A stretch of 47,500 nucleotides of DNA from Prorocentrum cordatum. Lineage: Eukaryota > Sar > Dinophyceae > Prorocentrales > Prorocentraceae. The notes under the pieces are model-generated. The model saw nothing but the letters and a program-made list of their open reading frames with translations. It did not search any database and was not told the DNA's origin. A program made the position numbers and the translations under genes. Location of the stretch: positions 1-47,500 of the forward strand of contig CAUYUJ010022393.1 in NCBI GenBank assembly GCA_963575745.1, in the 5' to 3' direction. Shown one piece after another: positions 19,586-29,470 of the stretch (position 1 is its first letter; each line of letters opens with the position of its first letter).

Positions 19586-19916
19586 GGGCTACTATGTGAG
19601 CCTGACTGTGCTAATGGCGGGCGTGGGCTTAGGACTCTTGCTTGCTCTGCTGGGATTTTCCTTGATTTGCAAGTGCTGTCCGCGTGCGAGGCCGAGCTGG
19701 TGCCGCGCGGGCGCCCTGCCGCGAGGCGGCGGCGGCGGGGGGCAGCCTCGCGCTCCGTTCGAGGGGTTGAGCGAGCCAGCAGTGAAGGTCAAGTCAAGGA
19801 AGGGCGACCGCAGAAGGGCGGTTGCCACCCAAAGCCAGGTCAAGTATGCCTGGTGGACGACCAGCCCCCGTTTCCAGCCCGTGGGACCGCGAGAACAGGG
19901 GGTGTGGTCCAGGTAG
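19536..19916 (+). CDS. Short ORF with one predicted membrane segment
   Basis: The 126-codon frame from ATG 19536 overlaps the end of the pol tail. Residues about 19-46 (YYVSLTVLMAGVGLGLLLAL, LGFSLIC) are a strong hydrophobic helix followed by CKCCPRAR and a basic Gly-rich, cytosolic-like region. It may be the true continuation of the polyprotein after another frame change, or a separate host fragment. A membrane segment downstream of pol is the position of an env-like gene, but one helix alone does not show that. There is no recognised homologue. Confidence 0.4.
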   Translation: MGESALTPVTTLGVATEGYYVSLTVLMAGVGLGLLLALLGFSLICKCCPRARPSWCRAGALPRGGGGGGQPRAPFEGLSEPAVKVKSRKGDRRRAVATQSQVKYAWWTTSPRFQPVGPREQGVWSR

Positions 19917-20474
19917 GGCCTTGAGCTGTGTACTGTTAGATGCGCTACAGGCGCGAGCCTGGACCTCATCGACTTTGCGTCGAGGCACTGCGGGCTTGAA
20001 TTTCATGTTCTAGAACCCTGGATGGAGCGGTGACCCCGAGGGGTGTCCGAGGAAGAGCGGGCCCACCACCCGCTCCCCGCTCGGCCAGGCGGCGTGCTCG
20101 GGATCTCGTGCGATTCGGACGCCATCAATTCATAACATGCCCGCAGGCCCTTTTGTTCGAGCTGCGTTGGAGGAAAAAGAGCCCCACGATGCGCTTTCCC
20201 CGCGCATCCGCGTAACTTCCGCCAGTTTTCGGCCCAGGGGGCGTTTTTTCGAACCGTGCGCGGGACGCGGGGCCGCCAAGAACCGGCCCAGGACGAAGAG
20301 CGTTGGCCCGGATGGGCCCCAGGACGGGTTCCAAGCCAGACTTTGAATTTATTCCGGGCGCGAGGTTCAATTACCCCAAAGCGACCCGACCTAGGAGTTA
20401 GAGCCCCGAGGAGAGCAATATTAGTAGTAACGGTAAACGCCGTCCTCCTCCTTCTTCTCATCGTCGCAGTTGTA
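19917..20474. other. Stretch without recognisable gene
   Basis: Mixed DNA after the copia remnant. I looked for an LTR and for a polypurine tract and found neither. Short frames of 60-150 codons occur on both strands without protein-like features. Confidence 0.4.
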
Positions 20475-21283
<809 letters not shown>

Positions 21284-21358
21284 AGGTAGGTAGGTAGGTA
21301 GGTAGGTAGGTAGATAGGTAGATAGGTAGGTAGGTAGGTAGGTAGGTAGGTAGGTAGT
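21284..21358 (+). repeat. (TAGG)n tetranucleotide run
   Basis: taggtaggtagg with two tagataggta variants. It continues directly from the TAG array. Confidence 0.95.
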
Positions 21359-21384
21359 AGTAGTAGTAGTAATAGTACAGTTTA

Positions 21385-21612
21385 GTACCTACATCTACAT
21401 CCAGACCTACATCCACATCTACACATACAGCTACATCTACATGTACAGATGCATCTACATATACATCTACACCTACACCTACACCTACACTCACATCAAC
21501 ATATACACCTACATGTACACCTACATGTACATCTACATCTACATATACACCTACATTCACATATACACCTACACCTACATCTACACCTACATCTACATCC
21601 ACATATACAGCT
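21385..21612 (+). repeat. (CTACAT)n/(CTACAC)n hexanucleotide array
   Basis: ctacatctacacctacat-type six-base units for about 230 bp. On the minus strand a Val/Asp/Gly frame stays open because the period is a multiple of three. Confidence 0.95.
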
Positions 21613-22045
21613 AGCCAAGCTAAGCTAAGCTATGCTATGCTGTGCTCTGCTATGCTATGCTGCGCTATGCTATGCTATGCGCGGCTCTGCTCTGCTATGC
21701 TGCGCTATGCTTTGCTATGCGAAGCTATGCTGCGGTATGTTATGCCCTGACATGGTATGCTATGCTATGCTATGGTATGCCGCGCTGTGCGATACTAAGC
21801 TATGGTATGATATGCTATGCTTTGCTGCGCTATGCTATGATATGATATGCTATAATGCGCTATGATATGATGCGCTATGCTATGATATGGTATGATTTGC
21901 CATGCGAATGCTGCGCTAAGCTAAGCTGAGCTAAGCTAAGCTAGACTACAGTTACAGCTACAGCTACCCGAAACTAAGATGAAGCTAAGCTGAGCTTAGC
22001 TAAGCTAAGCTAAGCTAAACTAAGATGAGATAAGCAACGCTAAGC
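21613..22045 (+). repeat. (GCTAT)n/(GCTAA)n pentanucleotide array
   Basis: Five-base units, GCTAT-type in the first two thirds and GCTAA-type after about 21910, with frequent single substitutions. Confidence 0.95.
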
Positions 22046-22509
22046 TAAGGGGCCGTAGCTGGGGGAACCGCGGGGCGGATCCTGGGGGAACCGCTCGGGG
22101 CGAGCCCCACTGCCCGGCCCCTTTAAGCACAGAGAGTAAGAACCCTTCTAGGCAGAGCCTAGGTAGGGAAAAAAGGGAAAACATACCAGGGCCTGTGTGA
22201 AGGGGGGGAGGGCCCTGAGATCCTGCCGTTTCAATGTTTCCGGGCTTTGCGTTTTCGCCCGGTTTCGCACCGCAGGACCCTCACATATCGATCTGGTTCG
22301 AAAAATGGTGCAGAAAGATCGGGTCCGAGGGTCTGGATCTGATTTTTCCCAACACTCCTGTGGAGTTGGGTATTCGCTTTGAGTTCGCAGCGCCGCGCGT
22401 CTCCTCTCCTCATCCCCCCTTCCTTCCTCCTCCCTGGTGCCTCGCCAGCACCATCATCTTGATATCAATCACCACCCTCATCATTATCATCACATGTTCG
22501 TCACACCTT
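22046..22509. other. Non-repetitive spacer between the pentanucleotide array and the minisatellite
   Basis: Contains a G/C-rich piece with two GGGGGAACCGC motifs (22071-22096). A segment at 22246-22297 resembles 24511-24558 (see findings). One frame here (ISIWFEKWCRKIG) is weakly protein-like, but I cannot support an exon. Confidence 0.4.
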
Positions 22510-23165
22510 CACACGGTTCGTACCGCCCCAGGGAGCTCCACCACAGGCCCCAGCGACGGTTCTAGCAGTGCAGGATGCTTCATCCTCCTCTTCTCTTTTG
22601 CCTTTTCGCATCTCGGTAGACCCGTCACACGTTTCGTGACCCCATCGGCAGTTCCACCGGGGGCCCGAGTGGCAGGATTCACATGGGTACCCGCCCCATT
22701 TCAGCACACCCCTCACACGTTTCGTGGCCCCATAGGGAGCTCCACCGAGGGCCCCAGTGGCAGGGTTCACATGGGTACCCGCCCCAAATCGGCAGACCCC
22801 CTTCACACGTTTCGTAGCTTCATAAGGGAGCTCCACCGAGGGCCCAGTGGCAGGGTTCACATGGATACCCGCCCCATTTTCGCAGATCCCACACACGCTT
22901 CGTGGCCCCATTGAGGGGTCCACCGGGGGCCCCAATGGCAGGGTTCACAAGAGTACCCGCCCCGGTTCGGCACACCCCTCACACGCTTCGTGGCCTCATA
23001 AGAAGCTCCACCGAGGGCCCCAGTGGCAGGGTTCACACAGGTACCCGCCCCATTCCGGCACACCTCTCACACGTTTCGTGGCCTCATAGGGAGCTTCACC
23101 GAGCGCCCCAGTGGCAGGGTTCACATGGGTACCCGCCCCATTTTCGCACACCCCTCACACGCTTC
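22510..23165 (+). repeat. 88-bp minisatellite, about six units
   Basis: CACACGTTTCGT or CACACGCTTCGT recurs at 22626, 22714, 22804, 22892, 22980, 23068 and 23156, i.e. every 88 bp (once 90). A diverged first copy starts near 22510. Each unit also has CCACCG.GGGCCC, GGCAGG.TTCACA and GTACCCGCCCC. Since 88 is not a multiple of 3, the reading frame shifts from unit to unit, so it is not a protein repeat. Confidence 0.9.
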
Positions 23166-23335
23166 GTCCGTGGAATGGGTTGGGTTCTTCGCTAGGGTAG
23201 TTCACCATCCTGCAGTTTTGTCGAGACGTCGGATCTCAGTGGAGGAGGGGAGGTGAAAAAGGGGGGGCAGGGGGCGAATGATTTGGGGGACGAGCGTGGC
23301 CCGGCAGGGGGAGACGAGGAGAGGAGCAGAGGGGA

Positions 23336-23479
23336 GGGGAGGAGAACCTTCCCTCTCCTCCTCCTCGCTATCTGTGGGCTTTCTTTGGGGGCTTTCATCG
23401 CCACGGCCAGACTCGTCCTGCAGCCCTGGCTAGAGCGCACTCCTGGAGGGGAGCGGTGGTACTGCAGGCACGTCAGATG
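23336..23479 (+). CDS. Candidate exon with membrane anchor or signal segment
   Basis: The frame reads RSRGEGRR followed by FPLLLLAICGLSLGAFIATA and RLVLQPWLERTPGGERWYCR, ending at a stop at 23478-23480. A basic stretch followed by about 20 hydrophobic residues is what a signal anchor looks like. If it is the N-terminus of the gene whose Cys-motif exons follow on the same strand, that protein would be secreted or membrane-bound. No ATG lies in a good position within the open frame, so a start upstream across an intron would be needed. Linkage to the later exons is inference. Confidence 0.35.
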
Positions 23480-23561
23480 AGAAGCCAGCGGGTGCCCCCC
23501 GCTGACGTTTCTTAATCCCCCGATGGCCCTCGTGACCCAGAGAAGCCACGGGGCACCATGC

Positions 23562-23759
23562 GGTCAGGAACTTCGGCTTAGCGTGTCGCGCCGCCAGTGC
23601 TGGCGCGACACGCTATACACGTCCCAGTCCCCAAGCGTCAACGTCTTGAGTTTTCCCCAGCCTCCTGCATCGCGGAGCGGAGCGACACGGTCTCCGTTTG
23701 CAAAGCACAGCGTGTTGCTGGGGCCGCCGCCGCGACACGCTACGCAACGGTTCCTGACC
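23562..23759. mobile_element. 198-bp MITE-like element with 29-bp imperfect inverted termini
   Basis: The left end (23562-23590) starts GGTCAGGAAC and ends TAGCGTGTCGCG. The right end (23731-23759) is its inverse, starting CGCGACACGCTA and ending GTTCCTGACC, with about six mismatches in the middle. The left end is also the outer arm of a local perfect hairpin (see next entry). No clear target-site duplication. No coding capacity. Confidence 0.65.
23579..23615. repeat. Perfect 14-bp hairpin
   Basis: Arms TAGCGTGTCGCGCC (23579-23592) and GGCGCGACACGCTA (23602-23615) around a 9-base loop, inside the left end of the MITE-like element. Confidence 0.9.
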
Positions 23760-23772
23760 GTAGAAAGCTCAG

Positions 23773-23788
23773 CGGTTGATATCAACCG
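23773..23788. repeat. 16-bp perfect palindrome
   Basis: CGGTTGATATCAACCG, 14 bases after the MITE-like element. Could be a protein-binding site or chance. Confidence 0.8.
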
Positions 23789-24079
23789 TTCCCCGAGATG
23801 TCTTGTGGCAAGATACCCCACCGTATGCACACGCCCGAGACATGCAATGTCAGGACAACACGCGGTCCCTCGAAGTTCCGACCCTTTCTCCAGGGCAGGC
23901 GTCTCGTCCTTGGCCGACCCGGGACGAAAAGCCCGCTCTGGGTCCGTCAAAAAGCGACTGTGTTTTGACGGTCCCGGGGCCCGGCGAGGGCCCCCTGCGG
24001 GCGAAAATTGACCCACATCCTTCCGCATGTTTTTATTCGACCGGAGCATGTCTGGGGCTGAATCCGTTTGCCCGCCCAG

Positions 24080-24243
24080 TCCCACGGCTTCGGCGGCGGT
24101 GAGCTCGAGGAGGTGATGGAGAGCACCTGGGCGCCGAGGAGGGCCAGGGACATGCCCGCGCAGGCTTCCGGCCCAGCCGCTGGCGCGCTCGACGCCGATT
24201 GCGAAGACGCTTCGGAGGGCAGCCTGTGCCACCACTCGGTCAT
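24080..24243 (+). CDS. Candidate exon
   Basis: After GCCCAG at 24074-24079 the frame reads SHGFGGGELEEVMESTWAPR, RARDMPAQASGPAAGALDAD and CEDASEGSLCH. Third positions are GC-rich, as in the accepted exons, and the composition is natural. The opposite strand also has an open frame that I judge less protein-like. It is presumed part of the same plus-strand gene as the later Cys-motif exons. No domain recognised. Confidence 0.4.
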
Positions 24244-24764
24244 CAGAGGAGGAACATCGCAGGCCATTTTTCTCCCCCAATCCCTGAGCTCCGCCCGAAA
24301 AGTTTGACCGCTCAGAAAAGGAGGGAAACCCTCCCCAGGGGGCCATTCGGACGCACCCCCATCGAGGATGGACACCCCCCCATCGTATGTCCCAGGGTTG
24401 GGCCCAAAATTTTTGGTCCATCTGGATACCCCACGAAGCCTGGGGTAGGGGTCGACATATCTCCTGTTAGAACACCGTGAAGTCTTGGCGTCTCAACTTT
24501 TTCAAGCTAGGCGTTTCGGTCTTGCTTCGGGGCCCGGGACCCTCACAGATCGATCCAGGCCTGCGGCTTTGGTTGTGATGGTTCACGAAGTTGCCATTTG
24601 TTCGCTGCGTCCGATCCCAGGGAAGGCACCGTTACTGCTACATACCATTGCATCGTCTTCGCCTTGTTGGGCCTCCAGAGAGTCGCCTCGAAATTCTGGT
24701 CAGATTGTACCTCAGGAGAGGTCCAGGGACAGCAGTAAATATCGATATTATTTGGTTTCCCCAG

Positions 24765-24830
24765 GTCACGTGGCTGCGCGAGTCCGGGTTCGCGAGGCAC
24801 CCGGAGTGGTACTCGGTGCCGCCCAATTGT
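24765..24830 (+). CDS. Exon with WLRESGF...HPEWY motif
   Basis: The acceptor TTTCCCCAG ends at 24764. The exon reads VTWLRESGFARHPEWYS and a GT follows at 24827-24832. The same motif, WLRDSGFGEHPDWYPGLS, occurs inside the long exon at 26277-26334, so this is a paralogous copy within the same locus. I believe proteins with a WYPGL motif followed by a CP.PC motif are frequent in dinoflagellates, but that is from memory and their function is unknown. The remainder of the unit lies in the exon at 25252. Confidence 0.6.
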
Positions 24831-25251
24831 CAGCGTTCCGAAACGCTCTGAAACGGCCACGGTTCCCGATACATCTTCTAGACCCCGCCGGTCTTTTGAG
24901 AGTCCCTATCCACTGTTGTCCCGATCTCGGCTTCATCTTAGGGCGATGCGGCGCGAGCCCCCAGAGCTCGATTTTTTGCATCCGACATCGCTGATGCATC
25001 GCCGGTGCATCACCAATGCATGGGCGGTGCTGTGCGATTCTCCGACCCCGTCCACTCTGGCCCCATCTGGGCGGCCTCCAGGTACCCTGGCCTGTCCAGC
25101 GATACCAGCTTCGAGGACCAGGGCTCGAGCTAAACGGTGTTTTGGCGATTTCGTGGACCGTTTTCGTTTTTATTTCGTTTCGCAGCAAAGGATTAATGAA
25201 GCCAGGACAAAGGAAAACGAACACGGAACGAAAACGAAACACGTTGTTTAG

Positions 25252-25345
25252 TTCGAGTCTTGTCGAGGACGTCCAGATGATCCTGCACTCCCTCGGGAAG
25301 GCCGAGTGCAAGAAGCCTTGCGAGCATGCGCCAGCGATCAGGACG
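25252..25345 (+). CDS. Exon with EDVQ...CKKPC Cys motif
   Basis: TTGTTTAG ends at 25251. The frame reads SSLVEDVQMILHSLGKAECK and KPCEHAPA. It matches STDREIQAELHRQGKVGCPE plus PC (26344-26409) and STFRKVQERLYHSMKAGCTR plus PC (26550-26624) in the next exon, giving three copies of a motif (helix of about 20 residues, then C-x3-C). Joining directly to the 24765 exon would complete one WYPGL + Cys-motif unit, but I could not fix splice positions that keep the frame. Confidence 0.55.
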
Positions 25346-25499
25346 GGGTGCACCCTCTGCCCGCCGCCCCGCTTTGGCGGAGCCATCTCGTGGCTATACG
25401 AAGGGAAAGCTTGGGGGGGCCTTCTTAGCCATCTTGGGGCCTCCCGGGTGTCGGTCGGACCGAGGTATACGATCGAGGTCGGTTTGAGGAGGGTACCCT

Positions 25500-26040
25500 A
25501 ATGTTCTTCGTGTTTGTTGGATGCTCTTGTGCATCCTGGGAGGGTGCACTCGAATGTTCTTCAGTTTTGCTGGCGGAGGGTTTCAGATTCTTGACGAATG
25601 TGCTTCTGTCCTAGGTCCGACCGCACCTCTGGGCAATAGTGGGCAATGTTGGGGCTGCCTTGGGGTCTCCAGGGCCCATCTCGAAGGGCCTCTGGAGGGC
25701 ATCCTGGGGCCAACTTGGGGCACTGTTGTGCGCCATCCTGGGCGATTTGGGGTGCGATCTTGAGGCCACCTTTTGGCCGTCTTGGGCAATCTCGGTGGTT
25801 CTTGGGCCGTCTTGACGGCATCTTAGGGGGGTCTCGGAGCAAGACGTTGGATATGCAGAAACATTTAAACACACAGTGCGGTTCAATGTTTTTTGCCTTC
25901 TCGGGAGCGTCTTGGGACATTCCTTGGGCCATCTTAGAGGCAATGTTTGGGCCATCATCGGCTGTCTTAGGCTCTTGAGGCCCTCTTCGGATTCCTCGGG
26001 GCTGTCAGGGAGCTTCTTCTTGACGCCCCGGGAACCCCTG
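25500..26040 (+). repeat. Degenerate TCTTGGGGCC array, block 1
   Basis: Units of about 10-15 bases on the theme TCTTGGGGC/GGCCATCTTGGGC, e.g. around 25660-25840 and 25910-25990. It fills the gap between two exons of the 24-31 kb gene. Confidence 0.7.
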
Positions 26041-26096
26041 AAGGACACAGAAGAGACAAGAGACGGCGAAGCAAAGCACGTACGTCGGCCCAGCAG

Positions 26097-27650
26097 TACG
26101 ATTCACAGCCTTGCGCCCCCCCAAGGGACAGGCGGACCTACACAGCGAAGCAGGACGACACAGACGTGCTCGAGGTCGAGTCAACAAATGGCCGGGAGAT
26201 GAGCGGCGAGGAGGTCGTGCTTGCTCCGCCCCAGAGCTGTGGCAACACGACCACGGGTGACTGGTGCTCCATCTCCATCCAGTGGCTGAGGGACTCCGGG
26301 TTCGGGGAGCACCCGGATTGGTACCCCGGCCTCAGCCACGAGTCCACCGACAGGGAGATCCAGGCCGAGCTCCACAGGCAGGGCAAGGTCGGCTGCCCCG
26401 AGCCCTGCCAAGAGCGGAGGCCAGACATGACGACGACGACGTCGACGGTGGCACCCTCTTGCACTGACGCGGAAGAGGGCTCGGCTTGCTTCGACGCGGT
26501 TATGGCTGAGATTGGAGGAATCGATATCAAGGTGGCGCTTGATGAATTGGCCTCTACCTTCAGGAAGGTGCAGGAACGTCTTTATCACAGCATGAAGGCG
26601 GGCTGCACCAGACCATGCGCTGCGTTGCATTCGCAAAAGGTGATTGACCAACGCGGCTACATGAAGAAGCCAGTGGAAGATATGACTATGAATGAGATGA
26701 AAATCTATTTCGACGGCGATTGGGACGGCATGGTCCCCGCGTCCACCTCCCGCTTCGCGATCCCGACCCAGGACACAGCGGAGGCCTCGACAACGGAGGC
26801 CGTGTTGTCTGACGATGCCGCTGCGGAGAACGAATCCGAGGAGGCCTTGACTTATGAGAGCGCCGCGGAGATCGCTGCGGAGAACGCATCCAGTATGGAG
26901 CCCATGGCGCTCCAGAAGGCCTCCCCCGAGGAGATCGACGCGGACACCTACGTGGCGTCTGGTCCGGACGAGTCGAACAACTCAGTGGTTATTGGGCCCG
27001 TTCGGGAGGGTTCGACCTTTACCACCGGGAGGGATGGCGACGGGCTCGTGGGCAGGATCGTGGAGGGCTCGACCGCGAACAGAGCCACGGAGATCGCTGC
27101 GGAGAACGCATCCAGTATGGAGCCCATGGCGCTCCAGAAGGCCTCCCCCGAGGAGATCGACGCGGACACCTACGTGGCGTCTGGTCCGGACGAGTCGAAC
27201 AACTCAGTGGTTATTGGGCCCGTTCGGGAGGGTTCGACCTTTACCACCGGGAGGGATGGCGACGGGCTCGTGGGCAGGATCGTGGAGGGCTCGACCGCGA
27301 ACAGAGCCACGGAGATCGCTGCGGAGAACGCATCCAGTATGGAGCCCATGGCGCTCCAGAAGGCCTCCCCCGAGGAGATCGACGCGGATACCTACGTGGC
27401 GTCTGGGTCAGACGAGTCCAGCAACTCAGTGGTTATTGGGCCCGTTCGGGAGGGTTCAACCTTTAACACCAGGACTGATGGCGACGGGCTCGTGGGCAGG
27501 ATCGTGGAGGGCTCGACCGCGAACAGAGCCACGGAGATCGCTGCACAGAACGCATCCAGTATGGAGCCCCCGGCGCCCCGGAAGGCCTCCCCCGAGGAGA
27601 TCGACGCAGACACCTACGTGGTGTCTGGTCCGGACGAGTCGAACAACGCA
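26097..27650 (+). CDS. Large exon: Cys-motif units plus 74-residue tandem repeats
   Basis: The frame is open from before 26097 through 27660. Order: acidic start (DDTDVLEVESTNGREM); Cys-motif unit with CSISIQWLRDSGFGEHPDWY and CPEPC (26259-26409); a Thr-rich spacer; a second unit with CPEPC replaced by CTRPC (26550-26624); YFDGDWDGMVP; an acidic spacer; then four repeats of 74 residues starting at 26868, 27090, 27312 and 27534, each beginning EIAAENASSMEP and containing ASPEEIDADTYVASG and REGSTF.T. The fourth is cut at 27650, where GTGGTTATT gives a GT donor. If read on, a stop appears at 27660-27662. The repeats are nearly identical, so recently amplified, acidic, and rich in Ser/Thr and possible N-glycosylation sites (NAS, NNS). 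An extracellular or surface role is inference. Confidence 0.65.
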
Positions 27651-27659
27651 GTGGTTATT
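26868..27659 (+). repeat. 222-bp coding tandem repeat, 3.5 units
   Basis: GAGATCGCTGCGGAGAACGC starts at 26868, 27090, 27312 and (with one change) 27534. Period 222 = 74 codons. Units 1 and 2 look identical. Unit 3 differs at several sites in its second half and unit 4 throughout. A fifth, partial stretch continues at 29306. Confidence 0.95.
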
Positions 27660-27734
27660 TAATCGCTTCGCTCATTACGCCGGCCCATACAGTCTCATGT
27701 CTGCCGTTTGCCCGAGGGCCTGGTGTCAATGCGG

Positions 27735-28330
27735 CGCTTTGGGGGTTCTTTTGCCAGGCGTCTCGGGAACCTCTTGGAGGCAGTGTTGAAGCCTCTTGAG
27801 GCCCCGTAAGGGCCGTTTGGGGGTCGTTGGGGCTTCTTGTTGGGCTTCTTGGGTGGTTCTTGGGGCGTCTTGGGGCGTCTTGGGGGACTTATTGGCGGGA
27901 TGTTGGTGGCTTCTGAGGTGCTCCTAGGGGCAGAATCCCCCTTTGGGCGCCTCTTGGGCGGTCTTGGTGCTCTCTTGTGCCGTCTTGGGGTTATCTTGGG
28001 CCGTCTTGGGCCGATTTTAGCGGATTGTTGGGCTGTCTCGGGGCGATGTTGGGGGCTATTTGCGTAGTCTGAGGCGCTGTGAAACTCGAAACGCCGTTCA
28101 TGCGGGAAGTGTACATGTTCCTCTGGGAATGGGACGATTTTTGATTGTAATGGCCGTCTTGGAGGGCCTCTTGAGGCTCTCTTGGGGCTTCTTGGCGGCC
28201 TCGACGGCAATTTTGAGGTCATCTTGGGCGATTTGGAACGATTGTTCGGCGACTTGAGGCCGCTTGGATTGTTTCGGGGGCGTTCCGGTGCCGTTTTGGC
28301 GCGCTCCTGGAGCGTTCTGGGGGCATGAGC
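27735..28330 (+). repeat. Degenerate TCTTGGGGCC array, block 2
   Basis: Same theme as block 1 (GGGCGTCTTGGGG, GCCGTCTTGGAGG). It lies in the inferred intron. An A/T-richer segment with GTGAAACTCGAAACGCCG sits at 28078-28096. Confidence 0.75.
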
Positions 28331-28569
28331 CGAACGTCGCGCTCTGGGCGGCGTGCGGAAGCCATTGTGTGAGAGGGCGCGGTGGTGAGAAGAACAGCTC
28401 ACCCCACCCGGCTTTCCGGGCTTTCCGGCGTAAGGAGGGCTTCTTCGCGGCACTTGTGAACGCTCCTGGACAGTGCTTTTTGGGCAGGTTCTTGACGCTT
28501 GTTGCAAGTCTGTAGGGGCCCCGTTGGGAGTCTACCGAAAGGAGAGCACATTGTAGCATCGCTTGCACT

Positions 28570-29180
28570 TGCTTGCGTGCTCGGGGGGGCATTTGGGGGG
28601 CCTCCTGGGGCCGCTTGGGGGACTCTTGGGGCCTCCTGGGGGCCTCGTTGGGGCCTCTTGGGGCCTCTTAGGGGCTTCTTGGGGCCTCGTGGGAGCTTCT
28701 TAGGGCCGAGGGCTCGAAATGTTGTTTCGTATTCCCTCTCTGGGGCCCCTTTGGGGGCGTTCTTGGGGCCCTTTTGGACCGTCTTGGAGGCTTCTTGGGC
28801 CGTCTTCGAGCCCTCTTGGGCCATCTTGGGGCCCTCTTGGGGGCCTCTTGGGCCCTCTTGGGGCGATCTTGGGGGCCTCTTGGGCCGTCTTGGGGCGTCG
28901 GGAAGCCGAAAAGGTGGAAGCTCCAAAATCTATCAAAAACCTAAGGAAAAACAATGAATTTTGCCTCCTGGGGCCCTCTTGAGAGTGCTCTTGGAGGCCT
29001 CTTGGGGCGTCTGGGGGCTATCTTGGGCGTCTTGGAGCGATCTTGTGGCATGTCGGACCCCTCGTGTACCATCTTGGGGGCCTCTTGGGGGCCTCTTGGC
29101 CTGTCTTGGGGCTCTCGGGGACGTCTCGGAGCCCTGTTGGTGCGCTCATGGAGCGCTCTGGTGGAGTCGCCCGGGGATCA
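28570..29180 (+). repeat. Degenerate TCTTGGGGCC array, block 3
   Basis: The densest block: CTCTTGGGGCCTCTT-type units about every 12-15 bases between 28600 and 28900. It contains the non-repetitive core GCTCGAAATGTTGTTTCGTA (28709-28728), also present in block 4. Confidence 0.8.
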
Positions 29181-29278
29181 GCCGGGACCCGCCCGGGGTA
29201 CTTTTCGTCCGGGGACCCCCAGGGGCCGCCCCGCGCGCGCGAACCAGAGAATTGTTAACCAGCTACCGGAGATCTTAG

Positions 29279-29470
29279 CACGCCTCTGGCCCGTTGGGCT
29301 GGCGAATTGGGCCCGTTCGGGAGGGTTCGACCTTTACCACCGGGAGGGATGGCGACGGGCTCGTGGGCAGGATCGTGGAGGGCTCGACCGCGAACAGAGC
29401 CACGGAGACCGCTGCGGAGAACGCATCCGATTTGGAGCCCCCGGCGCCCGAGGAGCACGTGGCTGCAGAG
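29279..29470 (+). CDS. Exon completing repeat unit 4
   Basis: Following TTAG (29275-29278), the phase-0 frame reads HASGPLGWR and then rejoins the repeat: GPVREGSTFTTGRDGDGLVG, RIVEGSTANRATETAAENAS, and a diverged start of a fifth unit with DLEPPAPEEHVAAE. GT at 29471 is an in-phase donor. The match to units 1-3 is almost exact from 29306 to about 29428, which proves that this is the same gene and not a chance frame. Same acidic, Ser/Thr-rich composition as the previous exon. Confidence 0.65.

Larger units (their letters stand above)
16540..19916 (+). mobile_element. Ty1/copia retrotransposon pol remnant
   Basis: Integrase, reverse transcriptase and RNase H segments follow each other in copia order (IN before RT), which separates it from gypsy elements. 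Reading changes frame at least five times, has an in-frame stop at 18279, and lacks the RT catalytic core. No LTRs, primer-binding site or polypurine tract were recognised, so the ends are only the limits of recognisable coding sequence. Parts are listed separately. Confidence 0.8.
27651..29278 (+). other. Inferred 1.63-kb intron created by insertion into repeat unit 4
   Basis: Unit 4 homology runs through GTGGTTATT (27651-27659) and resumes at ATTGGGCCCG (29306 on). ATT is therefore duplicated at both ends of about 1646 inserted bases. GT at 27651 belongs to the original repeat. TTAG at 29275-29278 lies inside the insert. Removing 27651-29278 keeps phase 0 on both sides and adds a few codons (HASGPLGWR). 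Units 1-3 have no such interruption. Confidence 0.6.

Noticed and set aside
14409-20474. LTRs of the copia element
   Set aside because: I compared the flanks 14409-15180 and 19917-20474 by eye and found no long direct repeat and no primer-binding site.
22197-22400. Exon with ISIWFEKWCRKIG
   Set aside because: Partly protein-like, but the segment overlaps a sequence shared with 24511-24558, and no splice borders fit.
22626-23165. Possible CRISPR-like array because of regular 88-bp spacing
   Set aside because: The whole unit is conserved, without unique spacers of constant length, and the setting is eukaryotic. It is a minisatellite.
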